A stretch of DNA of 38,236 nt, from IMG/VR virus record IMGVR_UViG_3300037508_000364, positions 1-38,236 of that record; one strand, 5' to 3'. Source of the stretch: a virus. This document shows, piece after piece, positions 24,637 through 31,927 of the stretch (its first letter is position 1; every line of letters begins with the position of its first letter). A model generated the notes under the pieces. That model had not been told where the DNA came from, made no database searches, and saw only the letters and a program-made list of their open reading frames with translations. Both the position numbers and the translations under genes were made by a program.

Positions 24637-24948
24637 ATGAGAAACTTAAATGATCCTTATGTAAATCCAGAATTAGGTAATTTAAACATAGAATCAACTT
24701 ATGGTTTAGATACAGATGAACCAGCAAGTGTTGGCCAAATAAAATTTATACCTAAAAATATGTGTGATGAAAGCCCATTTTACAAAGAAATTACTGATAG
24801 AAAGAATAATATGTCTGATGAAGATATAGAACAACAAAGGAGATTTAATGCACAAGCAGCAGAAGCAAGACGACAAAGACGTATAGAGGATAATCTTGAA
24901 AAGAAGATTTACAAGAAAATAATTAAAAGCCTACTAAAAAAATTATAA
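24637..24948 (+). CDS. Small hypothetical early protein
   Basis: A 103-aa protein. The N-terminal half is acidic and Asn/Pro-rich, the C-terminal half is basic and helical with a likely coiled coil (QAAEARRQRRIEDNLEKKIY). No domain is recognised. Its last base is shared with the start of the next gene (TAATG). Confidence 0.55.
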   Translation: MRNLNDPYVNPELGNLNIESTYGLDTDEPASVGQIKFIPKNMCDESPFYKEITDRKNNMSDEDIEQQRRFNAQAAEARRQRRIEDNLEKKIYKKIIKSLLKKL

Positions 24949-25187
24949 TGAAAAACAAAATCAGCGACCTCCGCAACCACCTTTTCGTTGTTCTTGAAGA
25001 ACTAAGCGATCCAGACTCCAAGTATGACCTTGAAAAAGCAAAGGTCATTGCCAATGTTGCACAGACTATTATTAACTCTGCCAGTGTGGAGAATCAGTAT
25101 TTAAAGATAGTGGGAGGAAGCCAGGGCAGTGGATTCATAGAGGAAAAGGGAAATGACAATATTAAAACTTTAAACGAGAAAAACTGA
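24948..25187 (+). CDS. Small hypothetical early protein
   Basis: A 79-aa protein: MKNKISDLRNHLFVVLEEL, DPDSKYDLEKAKVIANVAQT and IINSASVENQYLKIVG. The pattern (two helices with an ANVAQTIINSAKVE-like segment) occurs in many small phage proteins of the Bacteroidota and their relatives, function unknown. TAATG overlap at the start and a one-base overlap (TGATG) with the next small gene. Confidence 0.62.
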   Translation: MKNKISDLRNHLFVVLEELSDPDSKYDLEKAKVIANVAQTIINSASVENQYLKIVGGSQGSGFIEEKGNDNIKTLNEKN

Positions 25188-25360
25188 TGGCAAATTTTTT
25201 AAAAGCAGCCTTAGACAAGGTTTTCACAGAGGGAAATGAATTTCCGTCTGTGACATACGAAACGCCGCCAGCCGTTGTAAAACACATGGAAATGCAGAGC
25301 GCAATAGGGAATCCGCCTTGGAAAATAAAGGGGAAAAGAATTAGAAAATATAAAAAATAG
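25187..25360 (+). CDS. Very small hypothetical protein (57 aa)
   Basis: An ATG at 25187 shares its first base with the preceding stop (TGATG), and the frame runs 57 codons to TAG at 25358-25360. The protein starts MANFLKAALDKVFTEGNEFP, has VTYETPPAVVKHMEMQ, and ends basic (KGKRIRKYKK). The tight coupling and the pattern suggest it is real. It closes the first early transcription unit; the structured RNA follows directly. Confidence 0.6.
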   Translation: MANFLKAALDKVFTEGNEFPSVTYETPPAVVKHMEMQSAIGNPPWKIKGKRIRKYKK

Positions 25361-25370
25361 TATATCTTTA
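25341..25370 (+). promoter_or_regulatory. Putative promoter of the structured RNA
   Basis: TTA (25341-25343), a 19-base spacer and TATCTTTA (25363-25370) match TTG-N19-TAnnTTTG with one mismatch in each box. It would start RNA at about 25376, exactly where the first hairpin begins. It overlaps the 3' end of the preceding small gene. Confidence 0.5.
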
Positions 25371-25373
25371 CAT

Positions 25374-25467
25374 TGCCTTTTGCAGGAAGCACTACCCAGC
25401 AAAAGGTATTTGAGGAAATCGTTTACCTCATAAGCCCGTAAAGAGTAGTGCCTTTATGGGCTTTTTT
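25374..25467 (+). ncRNA. Structured RNA or leader with three hairpins and a possible kissing loop
   Basis: Hairpin I: CCTTTTGC (25376-25383) with GCAAAAGG (25399-25406), extendable by two pairs, loop of 15 nt. Hairpin II: TGAGG (25411-25415) with CCTCA (25426-25430), plus AAA/TTT with one bulge. Hairpin III: the terminator, a 12-bp stem (25432-25443 with 25452-25463, one G-U) and U-run. The loop of I contains GCACTAC (25389-25395), which is exactly complementary to GTAGTGC (25445-25451) in the loop of III, so a 7-bp loop-loop contact is possible. It ends 14 bases before the next ATG. It may be an independent small RNA or a transcription attenuator for the HNH gene. I know of no named family that fits. 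Confidence 0.62.
25432..25467 (+). terminator. Intrinsic terminator (hairpin III of the structured RNA)
   Basis: A 12-bp stem with one G-U pair, loop of 8 nt and six Ts at 25462-25467. It would end transcripts from the first early unit and the structured RNA. The next gene starts at 25481, so read-through must supply the following genes unless another promoter exists. Confidence 0.8.
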
Positions 25468-25480
25468 AATTTTATAAACT

Positions 25481-25963
25481 ATGAAAGAAATTCAGTTAAC
25501 ACAAGGCAAAGTCGCTTTGGTAGATGATGAGGACTTTGAGTATTTGAACCAATGGAAGTGGTATGTAAATAATTTATGTGGTAAATTTTATGCAGTTAGA
25601 AATCATTGGGAAAATAAAAAATTTGTTGGACAATTATTAATGCATAGATTTATTATGAATCCATCAAAAGGATTAGTTGTTGACCATTTAAACGGCAACA
25701 CTTTAGATAATAGAAAATGTAATCTAAGAGTATGTACATATTCGCAAAACAGAATGAATAGCATTAAAACAATTTACAATAAATCTGGATACAAAGGAGT
25801 TCATTGGCATAAATTAGGTAAAAAATGGGTTGCTGCAATTGAATTAAATAAAACAAAGCATTATTTAGGTTTATTTTATGATATAAAAGAAGCAGCAAAA
25901 GCCTATAACGATGCTGCAATTAAATTTTATGGTGAATTTGCTAACCTAAATAAAATCGATTAA
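25481..25963 (+). CDS. HNH homing-type endonuclease with C-terminal AP2 domain
   Basis: A 160-aa protein. Residues ~55-85 carry the HNH core: LLMHRFIMNP (His55), VVDHLNGNTLDNRKCNLRV (His69, Asn77). Residues ~103-155 form an AP2-type DNA-binding domain (GYKGVHWHKLGKKWVAAIEL, YLGLFYDIKEAAKAYNDAA). This HNH-AP2 pair is typical of free-standing phage homing endonucleases. The gene is more AT-rich than its upstream neighbours. It sits just after the structured RNA and one base before the replication-type gene, and may have entered together with that gene's AT-rich first half. Confidence 0.92.
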   Translation: MKEIQLTQGKVALVDDEDFEYLNQWKWYVNNLCGKFYAVRNHWENKKFVGQLLMHRFIMNPSKGLVVDHLNGNTLDNRKCNLRVCTYSQNRMNSIKTIYNKSGYKGVHWHKLGKKWVAAIELNKTKHYLGLFYDIKEAAKAYNDAAIKFYGEFANLNKID

Positions 25964-25964
25964 A

Positions 25965-26873
25965 ATGGAAAATAAAGAAAGGGATTTTAAAGGTGTTTGG
26001 ATAAAAAAAGAAATTTGGTTAAATACAAATTTAACCTTAATTGAAAAGGTTTTAATTGTAGAAATTGATTCTCTTGATAATTCTGAAAGAGGTTGTTTTG
26101 CTTCTAATGAATACTTAGCAAAATTTGTTAATTTATCAGAAGGTAGAGTAGCTAATATTATAAGTGATTTAAAGAAAAGGGAATTTATAATTCAACTTTT
26201 TTTTGATGGAAGAAATAGAGGATTAAGAACAAATAAATTAAAATGTGAAAGCAGCTTTAACGAAAACGTGAAAGCAGAATACACAAAAACGGGAAAGCAG
26301 AATACACAAAAACGTGAATATAATAATACAGAGAATAAAACAAGTAATAATACAATAGATAAAGGTTGTGAATTTGATAATTCACTGCCAAAAACAGATA
26401 TTAATAATCCTTTTAAAAGGCAGTCAATTCTTGACGATATTTCTTATGAGCAAAAAATAAAAGAAAGAAAAATTGTTGCGGAGCAAAAAGAAAGAAAAGA
26501 GCGAGAACCCTCCGAAACCTACCTCTGCTTCTCCGCCTTCGCCTCTACCTATGAACGCTTAGCCGGTGTTACATATCCCTCTGATAAGGGCAATTACATT
26601 ATGACAGCTAAAGATGGTGCTAACTGTAAAAAGTTAGTAACATGGTTAAAGAAGGTAAGTGCCAGTGAGCAAGCCCCGGAGGACATGGTGCAAATGTTTA
26701 CCACGGCAGCATGGCAGATAAGTGATAAGTGGCTAAAGGCTAACTTTACTATTAGTAATATTTACTCGCAGGCTAATAACATTTATACGAAATTCTTATA
26801 TGCCAGTCCACTGGCAAAGGAAAAGAAAAGGCAGGAGGAAATTGATAAACTTGTAAATGAATTTACGGCATGA
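25965..26873 (+). CDS. Winged-helix replication-type protein
   Basis: A 302-aa protein. Residues ~10-95 look like the helix-turn-helix domain common in Bacteroidota replication-type proteins: GVWIKKEIWLNTNLTLIEKV, SNEYLAKFVNLSEGRVANI and DLKKREFIIQL. A charged linker (about 95-175) follows. Residues ~185-300 include ERLAGVTYPSDKGNYIMTA, KKLVTWLKKVS and WLKANFTISNIYSQ, a replication-initiator-like C-terminal part. It probably binds the origin or loads helicase. The DNA shifts from very AT-rich to more GC-rich near 26490, at the linker end, suggesting the two halves have different histories. It overlaps the next gene by ATGA. Confidence 0.72.
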   Translation: MENKERDFKGVWIKKEIWLNTNLTLIEKVLIVEIDSLDNSERGCFASNEYLAKFVNLSEGRVANIISDLKKREFIIQLFFDGRNRGLRTNKLKCESSFNENVKAEYTKTGKQNTQKREYNNTENKTSNNTIDKGCEFDNSLPKTDINNPFKRQSILDDISYEQKIKERKIVAEQKERKEREPSETYLCFSAFASTYERLAGVTYPSDKGNYIMTAKDGANCKKLVTWLKKVSASEQAPEDMVQMFTTAAWQISDKWLKANFTISNIYSQANNIYTKFLYASPLAKEKKRQEEIDKLVNEFTA

Positions 26874-27082
26874 CACCAAAAGAAAAAGCAAATCAATTAG
26901 TAGATAATTATTGGTTAATGGATAAAATAAATCCATCTTTATCTAAAGAACAAGCCAAACAATGCGCGTTGATTGCCGTGGATGAGTTAATAAAAATCCA
27001 TTATCTACTAACCACTACACACGACACATCTCCTTCTATTAATTATTGGAAAGAAGTAAAAAAAGAAATAGAAAACCTATGA
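26870..27082 (+). CDS. Small TPKEKA-family protein, copy 1
   Basis: A 70-aa member of a family with five copies here. The pattern is MTPKEKANQLVDNY, a variable loop, EQAKQCALIAVDELIK, a second loop, and YWKEVKKEIENL. The Cys-Ala-Leu core helix and the Tyr-Trp helix are shared. Function is unknown; such proteins occur in many Bacteroidota phages. ATGA overlaps at both ends indicate coupled translation with the replication-type protein and copy 2. Confidence 0.75.
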   Translation: MTPKEKANQLVDNYWLMDKINPSLSKEQAKQCALIAVDELIKIHYLLTTTHDTSPSINYWKEVKKEIENL

Positions 27083-27306
27083 CACCAAAAGAAAAAGCAA
27101 AGGAATTATTCACCCATTACCACAACCTTATCCAGGACATTGGCGGAGAACTTGGGCAGGAGATCCTTGTATCTATCCTGGCAAAACAATGTGCTCTGTT
27201 TGCAGCAAGGGAAGTGTTAAAAGAAAATATTGGAATACCACTACACCCTGATACTTATTATTACTGGGAAGAAGTAGTACACGAAATAGAGAGCTATGAA
27301 GAGTAG
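27079..27306 (+). CDS. Small TPKEKA-family protein, copy 2
   Basis: A 75-aa protein. I start it at the ATG at 27079 because it overlaps the stop of copy 1 (ATGA) and gives the family start MTPKEKAKELFTHYH; a longer frame adds 11 residues inside copy 1. It continues with LAKQCALFAAREVLKENI and ends YYYWEEVVHEIESYEE. Same family as the copies at 26870, 33624, 33851 and 34099. Confidence 0.75.
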   Translation: MTPKEKAKELFTHYHNLIQDIGGELGQEILVSILAKQCALFAAREVLKENIGIPLHPDTYYYWEEVVHEIESYEE

Positions 27307-27514
27307 AGAAGAATATAACGCATACATGAAAGCGTATCAGCAAAATAAGCGCAATGAAATGACATACGAGGAATGGAGAGCATTTAGAGACAAAAATAAC
27401 GCTTACAAAAGAAAGAAATACGCTGAACGCACACCAGAGCAGATTGAAAAACACAAGGAATATCAGCGAAATAAACAAAAATTGTATTACTTTTTAAAAA
27501 AGCAAGGCAGATGA
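27296..27514 (+). CDS. Basic Tyr/Lys-rich repeat protein, short
   Basis: A 72-aa, very basic, helical protein with YxxYxxxxKR units: YNAYMKAYQQNKRNEMTYEE, NNAYKRKKYAERTPEQIEKH and KEYQRNKQKLYYFLKKQG. It overlaps both neighbours (11 bases with copy 2, 4 bases with the next gene). It looks like a shorter relative of the next gene. Nucleic-acid binding is suggested by composition only. Confidence 0.65.
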   Translation: MKSREEYNAYMKAYQQNKRNEMTYEEWRAFRDKNNAYKRKKYAERTPEQIEKHKEYQRNKQKLYYFLKKQGR

Positions 27515-28023
27515 AATACACAGAACTACCGGAAGAAAAAAGAGAAAAGTTAAAGCAGTATCAAAGAGATTATCAAAAGAATAAACGCGCAAACATGACA
27601 GAGGAAGAAAGGCAAAAGAAGCGCGAATATCTGCAAAAGTACAGAGAGGTTAATAGGCAAAAGATTAATGAATATGCTTTAAATTGGAAATACAATCAAT
27701 CAAAGGAAGGTGCAGAGAAAAGAAAGCAATGGCAAAGAGAATATTATCAAAAGAACAAAGCAGTGATAATAGATAAAATAAAAGGGAAATGGGCAGCCAT
27801 GACACAGGAGGAAAAGGATAAGTATAATGAGAAGAAAAGGCAGAGGTATAAGATTTGGTATTTTCTTCTTGATGATGATAAAAAGCGTAAATTGATTGAT
27901 GTAAGTAGAAGGTGGATTGACAACAACAAAGAACTTCACGCAGAAATGAACAAACAATATTACCAACAAAACAAAAAAAAGAAAGATGAATCTGGCAAAG
28001 TACCAACCACACAACCAGGATGA
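27511..28023 (+). CDS. Basic Tyr/Lys-rich repeat protein, long
   Basis: A 170-aa protein made of repeated helical units: LKQYQRDYQKNKRANMTEEE, KKREYLQKYREVNRQKINEY, KRKQWQREYYQKNKAVI, KYNEKKRQRYKIWYF and MNKQYYQQNKKKK. The spacing YQxxYQxNKR is shared with the gene before it. Its extreme charge suggests binding to DNA or RNA along a long helix. I recognise no named family. It overlaps the next gene by 38 bases. Confidence 0.65.
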   Translation: MKYTELPEEKREKLKQYQRDYQKNKRANMTEEERQKKREYLQKYREVNRQKINEYALNWKYNQSKEGAEKRKQWQREYYQKNKAVIIDKIKGKWAAMTQEEKDKYNEKKRQRYKIWYFLLDDDKKRKLIDVSRRWIDNNKELHAEMNKQYYQQNKKKKDESGKVPTTQPG

Positions 28024-28711
28024 GCAATCCATTATTGAATCAAGGCCTAACAGGATAGCTAATATTGAACCTAAAGATGCTTTTAGAAATGTACTCAATG
28101 TTATTAGCAGTCTCTTCCCTGTTTATGGCATTGATGGTGATCTCACATTTTATTCGACAGTTACTAAAGAAATCGTTAAAACATTTGGGCAGATAGCTGC
28201 CAATGAAATTGAAATTGCTTTTCGCCTCTTCGCTGCCCAGTCGCTTGACTTGGATGATGATGTAAAATTCTACGGCAAAGCAAATATGCACACCATCGGC
28301 AAAATACTAAATGCCTACCTTGTTTACCGGAGGAAGATAATTGCAGCTCACGACAATGAAGTCGCTGCTCTCCGGCACAATGCCAACATGGAAGAGAAAG
28401 CAAGGAAAGCAAGGGAAGAACTATACGCTAATTTTCCAACTATGCTAAAGGAGTTTAAAGGCAAAGATTATACCACAGTGCCATTATATTGGTACGATAT
28501 GTGCGTACAGTTCGGCATGATAGAATACGAGGAAGGAGAGAAAAGAGCATTGTGGGAGGAAGCGCAGGATCTGGCATTGAAAGAGCCACCGGAGAGCATG
28601 GATCTTATGACTATCAGAAGTCATGCAAAGAAGATAGAACAAGGTAATACAAGAAGAGCCGCTGTTATTGCCCAGCAACTGGCAGTGTGGCGAAAGGTGC
28701 TAAAGAAATAA
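27986..28711 (+). CDS. Replication-associated hypothetical protein
   Basis: A 241-aa protein with no clear named domain. Visible parts are VLNVISSLFPVYGIDGDLTF, VKTFGQIAANEIEIAFRLFA, KFYGKANMHTIGKILNAYLV and a long helical section (AHDNEVAALRHNANMEEKAR) before LYWYDMCVQFGMIEYEEGE. There is no Walker motif. Similar proteins accompany phage replication initiators, so a helicase-loader-like role is possible (inference). It ends the second early unit, followed by an intrinsic terminator. Confidence 0.6.
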   Translation: MNLAKYQPHNQDEQSIIESRPNRIANIEPKDAFRNVLNVISSLFPVYGIDGDLTFYSTVTKEIVKTFGQIAANEIEIAFRLFAAQSLDLDDDVKFYGKANMHTIGKILNAYLVYRRKIIAAHDNEVAALRHNANMEEKARKAREELYANFPTMLKEFKGKDYTTVPLYWYDMCVQFGMIEYEEGEKRALWEEAQDLALKEPPESMDLMTIRSHAKKIEQGNTRRAAVIAQQLAVWRKVLKK

Positions 28712-28737
28712 GTAACTGGTTTAAAATGTGTTGCAAG

Positions 28738-28767
28738 GTGTGGGGAGTTGACCTCACACTTTTTTTT
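28738..28767 (+). terminator. Intrinsic terminator
   Basis: GTGTGGGG (28738-28745) pairs with CCTCACAC (28752-28759) with one G-U pair, loop AGTTGA, followed by eight Ts. It closes the transcription unit ending at 28711. Confidence 0.88.
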
Positions 28768-28800
28768 AATTATTTTTATATTTTTATATAATTTATATAC

Positions 28801-28827
28801 TTTGTATTTATTTTATTTGTATCTTTG
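28801..28827 (+). promoter_or_regulatory. Putative promoter for the 28.9 kb unit
   Basis: TATCTTTG at 28820-28827 is a perfect Bacteroidota -7 box, in very AT-rich DNA just after a terminator. The nearest TTTG (28801-28804) is 15 bases upstream, closer than the usual 19, so the -33 element is doubtful. An A/C-rich leader (28828-28874) follows, part of which recurs before the gene at 35322. Confidence 0.6.
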
Positions 28828-28874
28828 AAAGGTCAACAGGACAAAAGCATTCATCATCACTAAACACACACATT

Positions 28875-29366
28875 ATGACAACTTTAGAACTAATCGAGCA
28901 AAAAATGGAAATAGCATTACAAGCTATTAATTCTATTTTACCAGAAGGATATTTTGTAGGTCAGGCACTTTCATCTACTGATTTTGGTAATAGTGGCTAT
29001 CTTATAATTAAAAAAGAATGTCCAGTTGAATATTTAATCAATGTATGTAAAGTAAGAATTAGTGATCATTCTGCTACAAATAGTGTTAGACAAGCTACTG
29101 AAATAATGATTGATTTAGTAAGATTTAATCTTGACGATTTAATTTTAAGAGTTGAAAGAGCAGTTTATCCAGAAAGATTTGAGCAAGTTCAAATCAGAAC
29201 ATTAACAGGGGATGTTTTAACCTCTAACTTTCAAGTAGGTGGAAAGCCATACACTACATTAACAGAGCCTACATTCTTAGGTGAAGTTATTGGCAAAAAA
29301 GGTAATTTATTACACAGATATACTTGGATGAAAGAAGATGTTAGATTTGAATGGAGAAAGAAATAA
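28875..29366 (+). CDS. Hypothetical protein
   Basis: A 163-aa protein, alpha/beta in appearance: MTTLELIEQKMEIALQAINS, FGNSGYLIIKKECPVEYLIN, VRISDHSATNSVRQATEIMI and PERFEQVQIRTLTGDVLTSN. The first gene after the 28.8 kb promoter. It does not match a family I know. It is AT-rich with an A/C-rich leader and no Shine-Dalgarno site. Confidence 0.62.
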   Translation: MTTLELIEQKMEIALQAINSILPEGYFVGQALSSTDFGNSGYLIIKKECPVEYLINVCKVRISDHSATNSVRQATEIMIDLVRFNLDDLILRVERAVYPERFEQVQIRTLTGDVLTSNFQVGGKPYTTLTEPTFLGEVIGKKGNLLHRYTWMKEDVRFEWRKK

Positions 29367-29391
29367 TCATTAATCACTATAAACAATCATC

Positions 29392-29643
29392 ATGACACCA
29401 GAAGAAAGAGACGAAAAAATTGTAGGCATACTTACAAAGATTTGTATTAACCTACTTGTGAAAAATCTGTTTGATAAAAATGGAGTACGAGTTTACGAGG
29501 ATGTACTACATGAACTTAATCAACTACCGGTAAACGAAAAGGACTATACTCGCTGTAACCATGCCCATGCTTTTTTACACAAAACAGCCGTGGAGTATCT
29601 ACAAAAAACAATAGTATTTAACGAAGAACACAGAACAAAATGA
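29392..29643 (+). CDS. Small hypothetical protein
   Basis: An 83-aa, mostly helical, charged protein (EERDEKIVGILTKICINLLV, RCNHAHAFLHKTAVEYLQKT). No domain recognised. Its leader (TCACTATAAACAATCATC before the ATG) has the A/C-rich form seen elsewhere in this arm. The next gene overlaps by ATGA. Confidence 0.55.
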   Translation: MTPEERDEKIVGILTKICINLLVKNLFDKNGVRVYEDVLHELNQLPVNEKDYTRCNHAHAFLHKTAVEYLQKTIVFNEEHRTK

Positions 29644-29906
29644 ATCAGGCAAGCCAAGACGTTTTAGACTACATTGTAGATAATCACCTTGCCCTTCGCG
29701 ACATCACCGACGAAGGCATAAGCAAGGCCATTGATGCACTGTTTAATTTTAACGATTTATTACCGAAAGAACAAGTGCTATTTAATAGCATCATGGCACA
29801 GGCAATAGACTTTGAATGGATTGCCCAACAGTTGGAGAACTGGCAGGAGGAAGAGGAGTTAAAAAGATTAGATGCTCAAAGAGAAGACTATTATGATAAT
29901 CACTAA
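29640..29906 (+). CDS. Small acidic hypothetical protein
   Basis: An 88-aa acidic helical protein (ASQDVLDYIVDNHLALRDIT, LENWQEEEELKRLDAQRED). It overlaps the genes on both sides, by ATGA at the start and 14 bases at the end. No family recognised. Confidence 0.58.
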   Translation: MNQASQDVLDYIVDNHLALRDITDEGISKAIDALFNFNDLLPKEQVLFNSIMAQAIDFEWIAQQLENWQEEEELKRLDAQREDYYDNH

Positions 29907-30315
29907 GGCAAAAGTTAAATATAGTGCAGGCGCACCGAGAGAAGGGCAGTATGGCCCATCTATAAACATTCTGGTGGTATTTGCCGATGGCAAGGAAGCA
30001 AGGATATATGGAAAGCCTGGCGATCCTATACAGAGTTTAAAGCAAGGAGAAGTTATTGACGTTATAGATGATAAAGGCAAATTAAAATATGTAGAATCTG
30101 CACCAGCAGCACCTACCGCAGTACCAGTGATAGAGCAGGAGAAAGCAGAGGCAGAGAAGCCTGACCTTGCAGCGATAGCTTTTGAAATATCCTCTATTTA
30201 CACACAGGCATACATTGACATCTACAACAAGCTAATTGAGGCAGAGATACCACATGAAAATGCAACTGCCGCAACTTCTACTATCTTTATACAGGTGTTT
30301 CAAAAATTGAGATGA
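29893..30315 (+). CDS. Putative OB-fold-like protein
   Basis: A 140-aa protein taken from the ATG at 29893; an earlier ATG at 29872 would enlarge the overlap. The N-terminal ~60 residues are a strand-rich unit (MIITKAKVKYSAGAPREGQY, SINILVVFADGKEARIYG, LKQGEVIDVIDDKGKLKYV) of OB-fold type. An Ala/Pro/Glu linker follows, then a helical end (IAFEISSIYTQAYIDIYNKL). It lies two genes before the nuclease at 30631 and could be its single-strand partner (inference). An intrinsic terminator follows. Confidence 0.62.
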   Translation: MIITKAKVKYSAGAPREGQYGPSINILVVFADGKEARIYGKPGDPIQSLKQGEVIDVIDDKGKLKYVESAPAAPTAVPVIEQEKAEAEKPDLAAIAFEISSIYTQAYIDIYNKLIEAEIPHENATAATSTIFIQVFQKLR

Positions 30316-30327
30316 ATGACTCTATAC

Positions 30328-30355
30328 GTGCCAGTATCTGCGCTGGCACTTTTTT
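30328..30355 (+). terminator. Intrinsic terminator
   Basis: GTGCCAG (30328-30334) pairs perfectly with CTGGCAC (30343-30349) over an 8-nt loop, followed by six Ts. The next gene starts only 20 bases further, too close for a separate promoter, so it may work as a partial stop that lowers downstream expression. Confidence 0.85.
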
Positions 30356-30375
30356 AAAAACTAAAACAACTTACC

Positions 30376-30612
30376 ATGACTATAGAAGAAGCTAAAAAAG
30401 CATCTGAAATTTTACAGAAAATAGATAAAAATAATGAAATAATAAATAATTTAAAATTTAAAAAAACACATGACGTACGATTTGGTAAAGGAAATAATGA
30501 AAGTACTTTTATTGTTCTTGATAAAGAACTTGTAGATACTATTGTAAAACATTGTCTTCATGTTTTAACAGAAGAAATATGGGAATTGGAACAAGAACTT
30601 AAATTATTATAG
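30376..30612 (+). CDS. Small hypothetical protein
   Basis: A 78-aa charged, helical protein (TIEEAKKASEILQKIDKNNE, ESTFIVLDKELVDTIVKHCL, EEIWELEQELKLL). The segment with alternating charges suggests a coiled coil. Small proteins of this form are common in Bacteroidota phages. No function is evident. Confidence 0.58.
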   Translation: MTIEEAKKASEILQKIDKNNEIINNLKFKKTHDVRFGKGNNESTFIVLDKELVDTIVKHCLHVLTEEIWELEQELKLL

Positions 30613-30630
30613 CTTTAAAACAAAGTAACC

Positions 30631-31533
30631 ATGCTTAAATTACCAAAAGAACATTTATCTGTATCACAGATTAACCTATGGGAGAGCGATCCTATTGCCT
30701 ACCAAAAGAAATACTTTATCGGCATTCCCGATCCTCCTTCGCCTTTCCTTGAATTTGGCAAACAATTTGCAAAGGACATAGAAGACTATGCTGCCGGTGT
30801 TCAAAGAGATTTTAACTTTCCAGAAGGCTTTTTAGACATTACTTTAATTTATCCTTATGTAGAATATAAATTAGAACATGATTTTGGAGATTTTAAGATG
30901 CTTGGCTATATTGATAATATGAGTAAAGATTATGAGCTGGTAGTTGATTTTAAAACAGGCACCGCGCCATGGTCAACACAGCGACTGCAGGAATCTTTGC
31001 AAATGCAAACATACTCATTAATACTTTGGTATCAATTTGGAGTTATTCCGACTTCTATTATATCATACTGGAAAACAAAACTTCGAGGCAAAACATTGTC
31101 CTGGGCCGGTGAACATGAAAGTTTTATGTATGTGTTTAATACAGAGGAATTAACTGCCACAGAGGCAAGAATAAGGAAAGCAGCGAAAGAGATAAGCGAG
31201 GCATACGAAAGATACCAGGATAGCTACATTGGTGAGTTGATGGCAAGGTATGCGGAGATTACAAAAGAGTTAAAGGATTTGGAATATAGAAGAGATAAAA
31301 ATAAAGATCAGTTGACACTTTTACTAAAGGATAATAAAATGGCTATGGATGTACATGGTTGTTTAGTATCTTATTCTACTTATAAAAGAAAGTCATACAC
31401 CTTTTCTAATAATATAATAGATAAGGAATATGAGATTGAGCAAATGAAAAGAGAGGAGATAAACACTGGTATAGCGGAGGAGAAAACAAAAACAGTCACA
31501 CTTATACTAGTCAAAGATGAAGGAGTGGAATAG
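30631..31533 (+). CDS. PD-(D/E)XK exonuclease, RecB/Cas4-like
   Basis: A 300-aa protein. It begins with LPKEHLSVSQINLWESDPIA, the typical first helix of the PDDEXK_1 group, then FLEFGKQFAKDIE (Glu41), GYIDNMS (Asp95), LVVDFKTGT with Asp106 and Lys108, and LQMQTYSLILW as the Gln-containing helix. These are the catalytic elements of RecB-type nucleases. The C-terminal third (residues 190-300) is helical. It is likely a phage exonuclease for recombination or host DNA breakdown. No annealing partner of known type is evident nearby. Confidence 0.88.
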   Translation: MLKLPKEHLSVSQINLWESDPIAYQKKYFIGIPDPPSPFLEFGKQFAKDIEDYAAGVQRDFNFPEGFLDITLIYPYVEYKLEHDFGDFKMLGYIDNMSKDYELVVDFKTGTAPWSTQRLQESLQMQTYSLILWYQFGVIPTSIISYWKTKLRGKTLSWAGEHESFMYVFNTEELTATEARIRKAAKEISEAYERYQDSYIGELMARYAEITKELKDLEYRRDKNKDQLTLLLKDNKMAMDVHGCLVSYSTYKRKSYTFSNNIIDKEYEIEQMKREEINTGIAEEKTKTVTLILVKDEGVE

Positions 31534-31927
31534 TAAGATGCTGGAGATACAGGCATTCTGTGAAGAAGTAAATGCCTGGATAACTACTGCGCCATCGGCA
31601 GAGATGTTGGATGAGTGCGACGAGTACCTCCGGCAGTTATCTGCCTACTATTCAAGGTACACAGTAATAAGCGGAATGAATGAAAGTATATTTGCCCAGA
31701 TGATGATGATTTGCATTAGAGATATGCCAGAGGAGGAGTATAAAAGAATAAAGCACTCTTCTACTTTGACTGACTACTATGTAAAAGGTAAGTATCCTAA
31801 AGCTACTGCCATCTTTGAGCAATGTAGAGCAGTGCAAAAGTTATTATTAGTAACGTCTGATAATTACAGGACATTGTTAAGTAGCTTTAGACAAGAGAGA
31901 ATATTAGTAGGCCACATGGCTACATAA
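31517..31927 (+). CDS. Hypothetical protein after the exonuclease
   Basis: A 136-aa helical protein (MLEIQAFCEEVNAWITTAPS, EMLDECDEYLRQLSAYYSRY, ATAIFEQCRAVQKLLLV). It starts at 31517 with a 17-base overlap, or at 31538 just after the exonuclease stop. Gene order suggests a partner of the exonuclease, but no known annealing-protein motif is visible. It ends at the 359-nt gap. Confidence 0.6.
   Translation: MKEWNSKMLEIQAFCEEVNAWITTAPSAEMLDECDEYLRQLSAYYSRYTVISGMNESIFAQMMMICIRDMPEEEYKRIKHSSTLTDYYVKGKYPKATAIFEQCRAVQKLLLVTSDNYRTLLSSFRQERILVGHMAT

Noticed and set aside
27665-28098. Minus-strand hydrophobic frames opposite the basic repeat gene
   Set aside because: Antisense of Lys/Tyr-rich codons gives Phe/Leu/Ser-rich false membrane proteins.
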